Part shown: positions 33,911-44,467 of the stretch, piece by piece
Layout of the letters: the number at the start of each line of letters is the position of its first letter
Position numbering within the stretch: the stretch's first letter is position 1
NCBI RefSeq assembly: GCF_963855985.1
Contig: NC_087091.1
Span: 17,180,154 to 17,244,153 of the forward strand
DNA: 64,000 nt
DNA from: Ostrinia nubilalis
Taxonomy: Eukaryota > Arthropoda > Insecta > Lepidoptera > Crambidae
Direction of reading: 5' to 3'
Position numbers and translations under genes: made by a program
Notes under the pieces: generated by a model
Told to the model about the DNA's origin: nothing
Seen by the model: only the letters and a program-made list of their open reading frames with translations
Database searches by the model: none

Positions 33911-35166
33911 CTATATAGTTTTCAGCCATCCTAATGGCCACCAGTTTCATACTTAAATAACATTGAAAATTAAAGCGCCATAAAGCACTCAGCCTTCCAT
34001 ATTGCCAAGAACAATTTCCTAGGAAGAGCACGCAATATCTTTGCAATCTAAACGAGCCATCAAAAGCGGAGTCTTTGGACTGAGACAGTACCTCACTTTG
34101 TTTCAAAAGTACCCAACAAAGACTTTGTTGAACAGAAAAACCAATTTATATCCTCCTAACAACACTGGAAAATCAACTTTAAGGTGAAAAACTTAAGAGC
34201 GGAGTAAACTGAAAGAGTAACGTTGCAAAATCTGTAACAGCCTTCTATAATGTCAACTGAAAACGTCTAGATGTAACTCATGGCTTCGCTCGTTTTATAT
34301 TTTGTTAAAGTTAAATTGGGTTTTAAAGCGACAACGTTAGCGGCCATTTTGGTTATGACGCTGTCCTTTATTAAGGAAGTTGTTAATTATTGACAGCTAA
34401 TTATGGGAGCTGTTGATAATTTTTTAAGGTCTTATACATTTTCAGTGGCAGAATACACTTGGAGTGGTGGTTGGCGTACTGGACAAAAATAATTTCAGGT
34501 TCAAATCCCTCTCTGAGTAGGGAGTATACCTGTAATAAGACCGCCTACTGTGACGTCATTTTGTTTCTTTTTTTGCTTATCTGTGTTGTGTGAATTAAGT
34601 GTATCTACTTATAAATTAAGAGTATCTACAGTTACAGTTATATCCTCTTAAAACAGGCATTTTGGCAGGCGTCATTCGCATATTTGGGCACTAAAATCCA
34701 TCGCGAAACCATCCAACCGAAACCCCGATACTGTTTGCGTTAAAATCCGCTCGAAAAACGCGACACGTGCAAAAAAAACGCTGTTTCCTAAAAAGTGCAT
34801 AGTAATTACACATTGTGCGTCGCAGTGCTCGCACAAAACGCGCACGACAATGCACGCTGTAAACAAAAGGTTTTACAGTTTTGTTTTACTTTAATATTTC
34901 ACTTCTGTCGACTCGGAAAAGATTCTATGATTAAAATGCCCCCTTTTAATACGTGCGTGTGGCTCCCTCTGCCGCGAAGATTAAAGAAAGGCTACGCTTT
35001 CTGGTTTTGTTTGGATTTTATCTGCATATTTTGCGATAGCCTGTTTTTTTAAACAGCAGACAGAAAAAGTGACTGATTTTTTTACTTTTTATCCTCGATG
35101 AGTTGAAAAAGTTTTCAGAAATTACTCTGCTGCTGCGCCGCAATCAAAATCACAAAAGTGCACATC
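33911..35166. other. 1.25-kb spacer, nothing recognised
   Basis: CpG-containing stretch near 34670-34860 with an open frame at 34795-35052 of no recognisable family. No splice-supported exon chain seen. Confidence 0.4.
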
Positions 35167-35169
35167 TAA

Positions 35170-35562
35170 GGCCGGCAATACACGGACAGCTCGAGCAGTT
35201 AGTCAGTGATCAACATACACGGACCGCTCTTGCTCAACAGCTTGAAGCTGCCAGTGACTGCTCGAGCAGTTGGTATTAACGGCTCAACAAATTACAAGCG
35301 CGAACGCCGTGGAATGAAGAAAGTGGGCGAGAGTTGTCGACAGCTCGAGCAGTCAGTGTATGGCTGGCGACTGCTTGGCCGCACGATGAAAATTCACCGT
35401 GCTGTCGACCGCCCGAATCAGTTGCAACTGCTCGAGCGGTTCGTGTATGTGCATCCATAGAACTCTGCAGTTCACTGTGCAGTCGCAGCTTGAAGCTGTC
35501 GACCCTGACTGCTTTTTGAAGCGTGGCATGAAGATTGACAAACGGTCCGTGTATTGCCGGCC
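35170..35562. mobile_element. PIF/Harbinger-type MITE, TSD TAA
   Basis: Perfect 18-bp ends GGCCGGCAATACACGGAC and GTCCGTGTATTGCCGGCC flanked by TAA (35167-35169, 35563-35565), the three-base target of PIF/Harbinger. The interior carries at least four iterations of CTGCTCGAGCAGT-like palindromes and CAGCTTGAAGCTG, plausible transposase-binding repeats. Overlapping short open frames in several registers are by-products of these repeats. Confidence 0.88.
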
Positions 35563-35601
35563 TAACGTTTTGCAAAATTCGAGAAAGTTTTAGGTTTGGA
35601 T

Positions 35602-35680
35602 TTGGTGGTTCAACAATCTGGTGAAGGTCGCGGGAAGAACCTGGATGTGGGCAGCGCAGGATCGGTTGTTGAAATCTTTA
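35602..35680 (+). mobile_element. Diverged RTE 3' scrap
   Basis: ATCTGGTGAAGGTCGCGGGA then AACCTGGATGTGGGCAGCGC match the RTE C-terminal coding end. It runs directly into the retroposon tail at 35704. Confidence 0.75.
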
Positions 35681-35703
35681 AAGAGGCATTTAATAGAAAC
35701 CTT

Positions 35704-35820
35704 AAAGGCCGGCAACGCACCTGTAACGCCCCTGGGTCTGCGGGTGTCTATGGGCGACGGTAATCACTTACCATCTGGTGATCCGTCTGCTCGTTTGCCT
35801 CCTGTCACATAAAAAAAAAA
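35704..35820 (+). mobile_element. Lepidopteran retroposon tail (GGCCGGCAACGCACC type)
   Basis: AAAGGCCGGCAACGCACCTG, GGGCGACGGTAATCACTTAC, TTTGCCTCCTGTCACATA, then A10. Same as 49522-49648 and the inverted copy at 2905. Confidence 0.85.
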
Positions 35821-36542
35821 TACTAACAGATACAGTTCTTTTGGCTGATGCGGTAAAGATACTACGTGTGCTGCTTGAAGCATTTGTCACATAGGCTGCG
35901 TTCACTTCGTATATGCGGTGCCCGCAGAGCACAGAACGCATCCAGTTTGGCGAATCCCATAAGCTATGGATAGATCCATTACAAATACCTACCTATGGAA
36001 TTTACGGATCTCATTTTGCCTCCGATAGGGATAGGTATCGGGTAAGTAAGGTATAGATTATATCATTCACGAAGACGCGCCCCACCAAGTTTTGGTCGAT
36101 GGAAGCGCGGGGTGCAGGGAGTTTGATCCGAGAAATCCGAGCGTCATTATTGTAGTATGTGTGTGCACTCATGGATGATTTAGTGTGTACCGATAACACT
36201 CAAACATTAGCGGAAGAATGGTAGGACGCGTCTTCGTGGATGAAACGATCTATATTAGTCAATTATCGATTATACCCACTTAGTTTTGGTCTAATCATGT
36301 CACGCGTAGTAATCGCTTATCAAATATTCAGCAGCCAATTACCGCAATTGATTCCAGGTCGAGGATTGACAGCTGATTAATTAATTAGCTCTCCTGATTC
36401 CAATGGACCTGTGCACATTGTTATGGTATGTAAATCATATCAAATTCCCTTACCTTTTGAGCATTGATCACGATATCTAGTACTTGAAACACAGTGTAGT
36501 CCTTTTAGATGAAGTTGGAATAAAAACCTTTCAGATACCTAA
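35821..36542. other. Spacer, nothing recognised
   Basis: No coding or repeat signal. Confidence 0.4.
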
Positions 36543-36950
36543 TAGGGGAGAGTTCGGTATATTGTACCGCCGGGTAAATTGTACCACCCTCATATTTCGT
36601 AAAGTATTTATTGAATGTCTGTAATTGCAACACTCAGCGATACACAACTAAATTCATTGAATATTGGCCATATGGTTTTTGCCGTGACAATTAAAACGTG
36701 TTTTATTTTTAAAAGATTTTTTTCATTGTTTTAAGTAACTTTTGAGAATGCATGTTTAGTTTGTAATTTTGTTAAATTTAATCACATAGTGTTTCTAATT
36801 TATTAATTAGAAGCGTAAATTAGTGTGAATTCCAATTATTTGAAACATTTTTCGGTATTAATAAGCTATATTTTTTACCGATTTTTTAAAAGCACTATCA
36901 CCTAGTCGGTTAAATTTTGAAATTTTTTTAGTAAATCATATTTTGAAGTT

Positions 36951-38081
36951 GGTAGCGCATTTTCTTACATAACTTTTCAATTCCTATCATTGGAGGTCCG
37001 AAAATATTTCTCATACAATTTGATACCATAATGATCATTCTTCATAAAAAATTTAAAACCTACATATTTAAAAACATAATCATTGATATTCATAATATCA
37101 CTAATCATACACTTAGTTTTTACTAATATTTGTTTTCATATATTTTTCTATACTAATGATCGAAACTCATAATCATTCGAATAAATAACTATAATATTCA
37201 TAAATGTGATGTATCCTAATATTTGTTTTCATAAATTTATTACTCATAAGTGTATTTATCCATATTATTGAAAATCATGATGTCTATATTCGTATTAAAT
37301 CGTATTTTAACATTAAATTAATTTGAAATGGTCCAAAACAGGCAATATTTTGTGCCACAAAACTAACGTGACAGAAACGAATCGCTGCAAAACCGACTCC
37401 ACGTAGTCTTGTCTGCCCTACCCCTAGAGTGTAATTTAAAAGCCGGAGGCGCGGAGGGAGGGCAGCCCTCGCCCGCTGTAACGAGGCTCAGGCGCCCGGG
37501 TGAGCTAGAGCGGCTGAGGCTGGTCGCCGAGGCGCCGAAGGCGCCGATGGCGATCCAAAAAGCCGAAGCTGCGGAAGCAAGCGTGGGTGCCTGAGCCTCG
37601 TTACGCAAGGGCGGAAGGGCTGCACATCCCGCAGCGCCGGAGACGAGGAGATACCAATGCATGCTGCATGCTTGCTTTCATACTGCATGCTCTGCATGCT
37701 TATCTACTCTATTAAATTATATATGATTTATTTAAAGATACGAGTATGTCTGTTATAAAGTAAATTATTCTGAACAACAACATTATGAGTTGAAGTATGT
37801 TCTTAGTAACAACATTATTAATTAAAACAATATGATCAATGAATGTTATGAAGAAAAAAGATCTGAAAATAAAAATTATGTATTTTAAATGGTTCTTTGT
37901 AGTAACAGTATTGATAAAAAAATTATGATTACTAACTGTTATGAGCTCCGATGGTAGTAATAAAAATGTATGAATAAAAAAAGTATGAAAAATAAAATTA
38001 TGAAGAGAGATTATTATGAACACAAATCGGTAGTAAGACAAAGAATAGGATTTAGAATTTTATGTGAGCCAATATAGAACC
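36951..38081. mobile_element. 1.1-kb insertion with 9-bp TSD TTTGAAGTT (Mutator-like?)
   Basis: TTTGAAGTT at 36942-36950 and 38082-38090 flanks it, and the homologous site at 60336-60344 in the uninterrupted copy has one TTTGAAGTT. The ends GGTAGCGCATTTTCTTACAT and the complement of GTGAGCCAATATAGAACC are long, weakly similar inverted repeats rich in TTCATAAT-like units. A 9-bp duplication with long TIRs suggests a Mutator-like element. The centre is a GC-rich island. Confidence 0.75.
37440..37645. repeat. GC-rich inverted-repeat island in an AT-rich element
   Basis: TGTAACGAGGCTCAGGC (near 37479) pairs with GCCTGAGCCTCGTTACG (near 37590), with outer GCAGCCC/GGGCTGC also pairing. Between them is a GC-rich segment with GAGGCGCCGAAGGCGCC. 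Short open frames here (for example 37409-37594) are compositional. Confidence 0.75.
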
Positions 38082-38579
38082 TTTGAAGTTATAATAGCAT
38101 AGTTATGTTTGACTAACAATAAATGAAAGCAAAAGACTGGCAAAGTAGATAAGGTACGAGTGTGCGTTACGATAATTGGAATTACAAAACTTGTACTCAA
38201 AATCGTGATAATGTGTAAAACAATATCGATTGTCTATGTTATTACTACTGTTCCTTTTCGTTAGCTAATTTCTTAAGAATGTATCGTATAATTATATTTT
38301 GCCTTAGTTTTTTTATAGGCTTGAAATTTATTGAAATCCAATTTAGTAACCCTGTGGTACAAATTATCGAACCGGTTGGCTAAATTGGACCGAAGCTCTG
38401 AACTCGTATTTTGTTGATTTGTGCTAAATATAGAACAATTATGTTGATTAATACCTATGAAATAGTAAGTTGAATAATGTCTCTTTTAGTATATACCACG
38501 GACATTAGCAAAAACAAAAGAAAACTATGTGTAAAATGGGATTGAAAAAAACTGGTCCAAATTACCGGACTCTCCCTTA

Positions 38580-38977
38580 AGCTTCAATGAAATAAGATAA
38601 GATGTTTATTTATACCTGAATTAAAAACCTACTTAAACTTGATTTGTCTGTTATACCTACGTTTAAAAGGTATCATCCAAACAACAAAATGCACGTATTT
38701 TTTTTTAGTAGAAATGAATATAAGTCGCCATACTCAAAACCCTTCCAATGAAAAATTACCCATTAACCAAAAACCTTACCCCTTTTACTACAGCTGAGTA
38801 AAAACTAGACCGTCATCTTCCTTTTACCTATTTTCCATACATCCGAAAACTTCCACGTCATTACCTTGTGACAGGCCCGCAAAAACCCTAATCTAACTAC
38901 AATGTAAACAGGAGAAGTAGTCTCGTGTCTTTCAAATAGTTTAACCATACTGCGGTGTATAATTCCAAAAGTTTAAA
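38580..38977. other. Upstream flank of the candidate exon
   Basis: No repeat match. If the exon at 38978 is real, this would hold its 5' UTR and promoter. I see no clear TATA or initiator element. Confidence 0.3.
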
Positions 38978-39044
38978 ATGCGGGTGGGTGAAGAAAATTC
39001 ATCGCGCCCGGAGCAGACGACGCCGCATCTCTTCAGTCGGGAGG
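38978..39044 (+). CDS. Candidate host first coding exon (22 codons + 1 nt)
   Basis: ATG in context TTTAAAATGC opens a frame of 22 codons, MRVGEENSSRPEQTTPHLFS and then RE, closed exactly by a consensus splice donor GG|GTAAGT at 39045. The composition (Glu, Pro, Ser, Thr, Arg; GC-rich codons such as CGC CCG and ACG ACG CCG) contrasts with the AT-rich surroundings. It lies in one of the few stretches without a recognised repeat. The phase-1 donor would continue the frame after an intron. I do not recognise the protein. No acceptor or second exon can be assigned within the window, so it may be chance. Confidence 0.4.
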
Positions 39045-39861
39045 GTAAGTATTTACCGTTATAAAAGTGTTGTTGTCAAAACCCCGTGAAGTAATAATTT
39101 TATATTATAAAAGAGTCCCAGAAAAAGGAACAAACTAAGAGATCTTGTACTGGAACGCACTTTTGTTGGTCTGTGATCGTATAATTATTTCTAATTTGAA
39201 ACTGTTTTTTTTTTTCAATGTAAGTCGCTGGTTCAAAATTTGGTGTTTATCATAAATAGTTAACACACCGTTAGGTATTGGCAATGAGAGAACGGATACA
39301 TTATGCAACATTTTTGATACCAATAAAATTGTTTTGCCGTAATTTTTTTCTACAATGATCTTTGAAAATTTTTGCTAGATGAATGAACGATGAATGATGA
39401 TAAGACTGAAAAGAGATTTTGCGGAGAGGTATTTGCGGACTCTTAGCGCTATCATCACACGCCTTCTGATCCCTCTTGACTTATACCTACCCGGACACCC
39501 AAACCTTTTTGTAATGAGCGTTAATTAATTTAATGGCTTGGAATAAAACTACGGGACACCCGGATTTACTCGCCAAGGGACGGACGTAAATAACTTACGT
39601 GCGTTGTAAAGGGTCCTTAGGGAGATTAGGGTTATTGTTTTTATCAATTGGCGAGAGACTTGTGTCTTAAGGTCCATCCAGCATAAGACACATTATTTTG
39701 TATAAAGTGGTTCTGTCTGTACGCTTATATCTTTTACACTACGCAGCGTCTTTCATCATTAGAAAGTGATCCAAGAGGGATTCCTCTTGCTCAAATGATT
39801 ATTTGCGGAAAGGAACTGGACGCTAGTAATACTATAAAAGCTTGTTTCATTGGAAATGTAA
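39045..39861. other. Possible intron start; otherwise unrecognised
   Basis: Begins with GTAAGT. No repeat partner and no further coding signal. Confidence 0.35.
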
Positions 39862-40040
39862 TCTATATCTAAAAGCGACAGATCACTGACTGATTGACTA
39901 ACTGACTCACTCGTCATTAAATCTCAGAAACTACAAGTGCTATGAGTCTCAAATTTTGCTAGGGGGTTCTTTTCACAACGTAGGTGCTCACTAAGATGGG
40001 ATTTTGCAAAATCCCGTACGAAGTGGCGGGCGGCCGCTAG
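39862..40040 (+). mobile_element. Non-autonomous Helitron, CTAG end
   Basis: A|TCTATATCTAAAAGCGACAG...CTGACTGATTGACTAACTGA...GTACGAAGTGGCGGGCGGCCGCTAG|T. 179 bp, no duplication. The internal sequence differs from the GATGAAACTTTAC subfamily. Confidence 0.75.
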
Positions 40041-40607
40041 TATAGGTATTTATCATTATTATGACCCGGCGAAAACATATAATAATATATTTTTAAATGT
40101 AGAACACTTTTTGTAATACTTCAGAGTGGTTTCTTTATTCTGGGTCTATACTTAAGGGTTCCGTTTTTCTCTACAACTAAAATCTATTCGGAATACACTG
40201 TACCGGTCAAAATCTACAAAGTATTGATAGTGTAAAAGACATTCTATATGTAGAACCCCAAAAGGGTGTAATTAATGACGTTTGGGGGAAATGAGGTGAA
40301 ATGATTTTCGCCCTTAGTCACGGCTGAATTTACACTATCCCTTGTGTCCCTGCCTCATAAGATACCCTTCTGATACATTGGGTCCAACGTTTATGGGTTT
40401 TGGCACTTTCATGGAGGTTTTGATGGAAACATTTCAACGTTTTGGAAATAATAAAGCAATTTTGATGGAATTGAAAGGTGGATTAACAGTTTTAAAGCCA
40501 GGAGTTTTAAAGGTTTAGTTTGTGACCTACCTAATGGATAGGATGACCAGGCTGAAGACGAAAACGAGCATCACCAGAAATCAACCACAGATAATTAACT
40601 GGCTTAA
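40041..40607. other. Spacer, nothing recognised
   Basis: No coding or repeat signal. Confidence 0.4.
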
Positions 40608-40820
40608 TACGACTGCCGTTGGAGCGGAAAAGTTCTCGAGTGGCGACCACGGGCTAGAAGACGTAGCATAGGCAAGCCTACTGCTAGGTGGACCGACGAT
40701 CTGGTAAAGGTCGCGGGATGAGCCTGGACGCGGACAGCGCAGGACCATGCATTGTGGAAAACCTTGTTGGAGGTCTTTGTCCAACGGTGGACGTCATTTG
40801 GCTGGAACGAACGAACGATA
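40608..40820 (+). mobile_element. RTE LINE 3' fragment
   Basis: TTCTCGAGTGGCGACCACGG, GGTGGACCGACGATCTGG, GGACGTCATTTGGCTGGAAC and a CGAACGAACGA tail. About 210 bp of the RTE C-terminal region. No clean duplication. Confidence 0.85.
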
Positions 40821-40836
40821 TGTTTTTATGGCGGTC

Positions 40837-40905
40837 AAGCTGTAGAACCTGGCTACACAGGAGTTGCAGTGGTGGGAACGAGAATATGTGGAATGGGAAT
40901 AGTCC
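40837..40905 (+). repeat. Dispersed repeat, AGAACCTGGCTACACAGG
   Basis: GTCAAGCTGTAGAACCTGGC and GGGAATAGTCCCG have an inverted partner at about 32577-32633. Likely a retroposon relic. Confidence 0.6.
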
Positions 40906-42371
40906 CGTAAATATTATGTCAATGTCCCTATGTCACCCCTCCCGTGCTGCTGCCATACCTTAGGCACTAAGTGAGTTAGACCTATATGTAGTTACATAGA
41001 TTGCGATTTTAATGTCTGCTTACAATAACTGTGTGCCAGACGAATTAACCTTCCTAGTAATGAGAGCAGACGGACTGCAAATAATGAATGTATGAGCCTA
41101 CAGTTAATAATCGGGGCTGTTTGATTGCGTTGTTTGTAAGTGCACTGCTGATTATTGATTGGATTAAGCGACATCGGATTGGTCGTATGGAATTATGGAT
41201 GGACTGATGAACTTATTTTGTGAATATACTTCGTGATATGATTTACAGTAAGGTAAAACCACCTAAATTGCGCCGCCCAATCTTTTCATTTTTTTTAATT
41301 GACGTGTGTAAAATCTTTTTTCGTTTATTTAATTAAAATAGACAAAGTGACTATTTCCTATGTCACTTTTTGCGTAGTATTCATTAAAATCTATCTTCTT
41401 ACGTCACATCACGCTCTACTGTCACGCCACACTTACAACCCCTATGTTCTCACTGGAACATTTTACAGGTTAATTCCTTCTGGCAGGTTTCCCCATTTTA
41501 CAGGTAGATAATCTTAAAGGTACTTAAAACACCTTTCACTACGCATTTACGTTCATCACTACGGAAACCCAAATACCATAGACATACATACGTATATAGA
41601 ACCTTGCTTACCATAATGCTTTACACCCTCTGAATATTCATAGAGCATAATGGCCGCCCTTTCATTAGCGCTGTAATGCGTGGTCTTGGAATACAGATTC
41701 AGGTTTGCGACGAAACTAATATTTGGTTCAAATTGTACGTTATGTTTCGGTAATACCTCTAATGTGATTGATGAGGGGCACAATTACCTTACATGCTATG
41801 TAAAGTGTAAGACCTTGTAAATACTAATAGTGTTAACAATGTTACCTACATTGTAAATTATGCAAAGTATAACATCCCTTATATTAAGAGTTTTAGCATA
41901 ATAATATACCTACCTAAGCTTAAACGAAAACTGTTCACACTTCACACTATCACACTATAATGTGATGTAGGTATAGTCAGTCCTACAAATGGACATTAGA
42001 AAAGTAATATCGTAATTTCACTTGTAACCACAAACTTATTTATTCTTAGGAATAATAAGTCAGATAAAACTTTCTCAGATGAGTGTCACCTTATAAGTGA
42101 TTAACAACGACATTGTTTGAAACAAAAACTTTAAGGGGATAACTCTCTAACCACTAAACTCTAATTTAAATTAATTTAGAAATTCACAGCGTCTTCCTGA
42201 GAGACATACTGTAAGTACGATATTTACTTGAAGAGCACTGTAAAAAACATGAATTCAGTGTGCTTAGTGCAAGTTTGTATTGAACGTCGTCGTTGGCGAG
42301 TGCATCAAAAATCTATGAAGATTTTAGTTCCTGGAAGTATCCGCTAGGGACGCTGTACAATCCGTCATACA
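40906..42371. other. 1.4-kb spacer
   Basis: Mostly unrecognised. 42296-42371 (GATTTTAGTTCCTGG, CCGCTAGGGACGCTGTACAA) is a diverged relative of the MITE at 48884. Short open frames (for example 41299, 41559) have no family. Confidence 0.4.
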
Positions 42372-42534
42372 TTTAAGCTGAGCTGAGATGCACCACTTAA
42401 CTGTGATCGTAACTATAACGATAACCGGTGTTTTTGCATGGAGTTTGACAGTTGAAGTTTGTCAAACTCCATACAAAAAGCACCGGTTATCGTCGTAGTT
42501 ACGGTCAAAGTTAGGTGGTGCGACTGAGCCTTAA
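42372..42534. mobile_element. MITE, GAGTTGCACC family (copy 3, fully palindromic)
   Basis: TTAAGCTGAGCTGAGATGCA...ACTGAGCCTTAA. Unlike the other copies, both halves carry the CGATAACCGGTG / CACCGGTTATCG and GGAGTTTGAC/GTCAAACTCC blocks, giving a near-complete palindrome. TTAA is at both edges. Confidence 0.8.
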
Positions 42535-43065
42535 ATGTCATATTTTTACGCAGTGGCTAGCGAAGACCTTTGATATAAGCTCACACTCCTGTTTCAAATG
42601 TTTTGTAGGTGCAGTCTACAGCACAGCCGACTTTTAATTTAAAACCACACTTATTTCAAGCACATAAGATGCAATTTATTGTTTAGCCTGACAAACCGTA
42701 GTTGGAACCAGCCAGTATGTAACTGTGAAGTAAACTACCGCCCATAAACGCCACTGTAACCCGTTGTTTGCCCGCGGCATTATCCGACTAACTCAATTTT
42801 AGGGGTAAATTGAGTTTACCCACAAGAAAAATAGGGAGCTCGCGCTTGACGCTTTCAGGGAGATTGGCTTCCGTATTACCCGAAAAGGAAATGAAATGAC
42901 GTAATAAATGAATGGGGCTGTCAATATTAAGTTGCAATATTGCGTCTGTTGATCGACAGTGCAGAAGAGGGAATTGTTTCATTTAAAAAGTTTATGGTAC
43001 TTATTATGTATGTATAATGTAGAACTTAAACTGTATGATTTTAATGATCAAAATAAGTATTCTTT
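42535..43065. other. Spacer, nothing recognised
   Basis: No coding or repeat signal. Confidence 0.4.
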
Positions 43066-43075
43066 AAACCTAAAG

Positions 43076-43162
43076 CCGCTACCAACCGTGCGATGTGGAA
43101 GTCATTGGGGGAGGCCTATGTTCAGCAGTGGACGTCTTGTGGCTGAAATGATGATGATGATG
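43076..43162 (+). mobile_element. 87-bp RTE LINE tail, TSD AAACCTAAAG
   Basis: CCGCTACCAACCGTGCGATG, GGGGGAGGCCTATGTTCAGC and an ATGATGATGATG tail, flanked by exact 10-bp AAACCTAAAG (43066-43075, 43163-43172). An extremely 5'-truncated but genuine insertion. Confidence 0.9.
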
Positions 43163-43401
43163 AAACCTAAAGATCATCATGGCCATGTTAAATACTGCAA
43201 TAAATACATAGGTACCCAATAAACAGTCCATAACTCCAGATATAACATGCTTCTACTTATCGCAAACTCAAAATACTAAGGGATTTGAATCTGCAACGTT
43301 CCTCGCAAACACTAACCCCCAACAAGATTTGAACCTGAAATCACTGCATCTGGCTTTGCAGTCAACACCAAGTCACACTGTGTAAATAAATGTGCTCCCG
43401 T

Positions 43402-43663
43402 TTAAGGCTGAGTTGCACCACCTTATTTTAACGGTACTATGACAATTCCGGCCGAAACGATGGCAGGGAAGCGCTGGACGCAGGCCGCTACTAATCGATC
43501 AACGTGGAAAGCATTGGGGGAGGCCTATGTTCAGCAGTAGACGTCCTATGGCTGAAATAATGATGATGATGAACTATGACAATAACCGGCGCTTTTTGTA
43601 TGGAATTTGACAGATTTTTGACGTTTTTTAAAGCTAAAATAAGATGATGCAACTCAACCTAAG
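43402..43663. mobile_element. MITE, GAGTTGCACC family (copy 4), interrupted
   Basis: TTAAGGCTGAGTTGCACCACC and CAACTCAACCTAAG ends. Interrupted at ACTATGACAAT by an RTE tail. Without the tail it matches 14765-14892. Confidence 0.85.
43447..43572 (+). mobile_element. 126-bp RTE LINE tail, TSD ACTATGACAAT
   Basis: GGGAAGCGCTGGACGCAGGC, GGGGGAGGCCTATGTTCAGC and an AATGATGATGATGA tail, flanked by exact 11-bp ACTATGACAAT (43436-43446, 43573-43583), inside the MITE. Confidence 0.92.
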
Positions 43664-43999
43664 AGTTGACCGTCATTTGTCTGTGACAATGTATCAATGA
43701 ACGATACTACTCGAAAAACAAAAGCGCATTCCATCCAAGAATAACAGCTGCGTCATGCCCACTAATGTCACTTTATAACGGTCACAGCCCATCGGCAGCC
43801 TTTGACTGCACGCCGCGGTAGCACCCGTAATGACCTGCGAAATTATCAAACAGATGCGCAGGAGTCGGCGTTTCCGTGAAACGGATGTTTTCGACGTTCA
43901 ATAAGTTTCGGCATGTCTAATGTTCTCTGTGTAGTTTGCTGTTAAAAACCGAGGCGAAACTGTTTATTGTTTTAGATTGCCACTGTAAAACGAATATTT
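43664..43999. other. Spacer, nothing recognised
   Basis: No coding or repeat signal. Confidence 0.4.
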
Positions 44000-44071
44000 T
44001 CACAACTAAAATTAGTTGACTAAGATCATGAGGTTAGCCTCATGATCTTAGTCAACTAATTTTAGTTGTGA
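44000..44071. repeat. Perfect 34-bp-arm palindrome
   Basis: TCACAACTAAAATTAGTTGA... (44000-44033) and its exact complement (44038-44071) surround TTAG. No mismatch seen. Confidence 0.9.
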
Positions 44072-44467
44072 TTTTGTTGTTGTTTTTGTTGTGAGTTTGT
44101 GTTGTAATTTTGGTTGCTTAGGCAACGGTATACGAAGATATGAACCCATTTATGAGTATTTGATAATTTAGAAATTCAATCACTGGTAGCTTCAATATCT
44201 TCAAGTGAATTTATACACATCAATTTTGTCTTTATACATAATCCTAACAGATAAAATATGTCTTGATTTTTGTTTACAACTCTATGCCTCTAATCTACTA
44301 TGGATGAATGGAATTTTTTTTTAATGTTAAATTATTGTTCAAATTCAAATTCTTATTCAAGTTATTTATTTATTTAAAATAAAAAAAAATGATAAAAAGT
44401 CTATCCTAATTCTTAAGAGCAAACACCACAATAGTTTTGCAGTGAGAAAATATCTAGGCACTACTAG
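44072..44467. other. Spacer, nothing recognised
   Basis: AT-rich, no signal. Confidence 0.4.

Larger units (their letters stand above)
36545..38577. mobile_element. mariner-like TIR element, copy 1 (interrupted)
   Basis: The ends GGGGAGAGTTCGGTA and TACCGGACTCTCCC are flanked by TA (36543-36544, 38578-38579). It matches the 0.94-kb copy at 59896 except for a 1131-bp insertion and small indels. GGTACAATTTACC-type motifs repeat at both ends. Non-coding. Confidence 0.87.

Noticed and set aside
35206..35593. Cluster of five overlapping short frames in the Harbinger-type MITE, some with repeated TARAV
   Set aside because: Produced by the repeated CTCGAGCAGT motif read in several frames, not by a protein.
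37363..37697. Ala-rich frames at the GC-rich island
   Set aside because: Low-complexity GC-driven frames on both strands over an inverted repeat.
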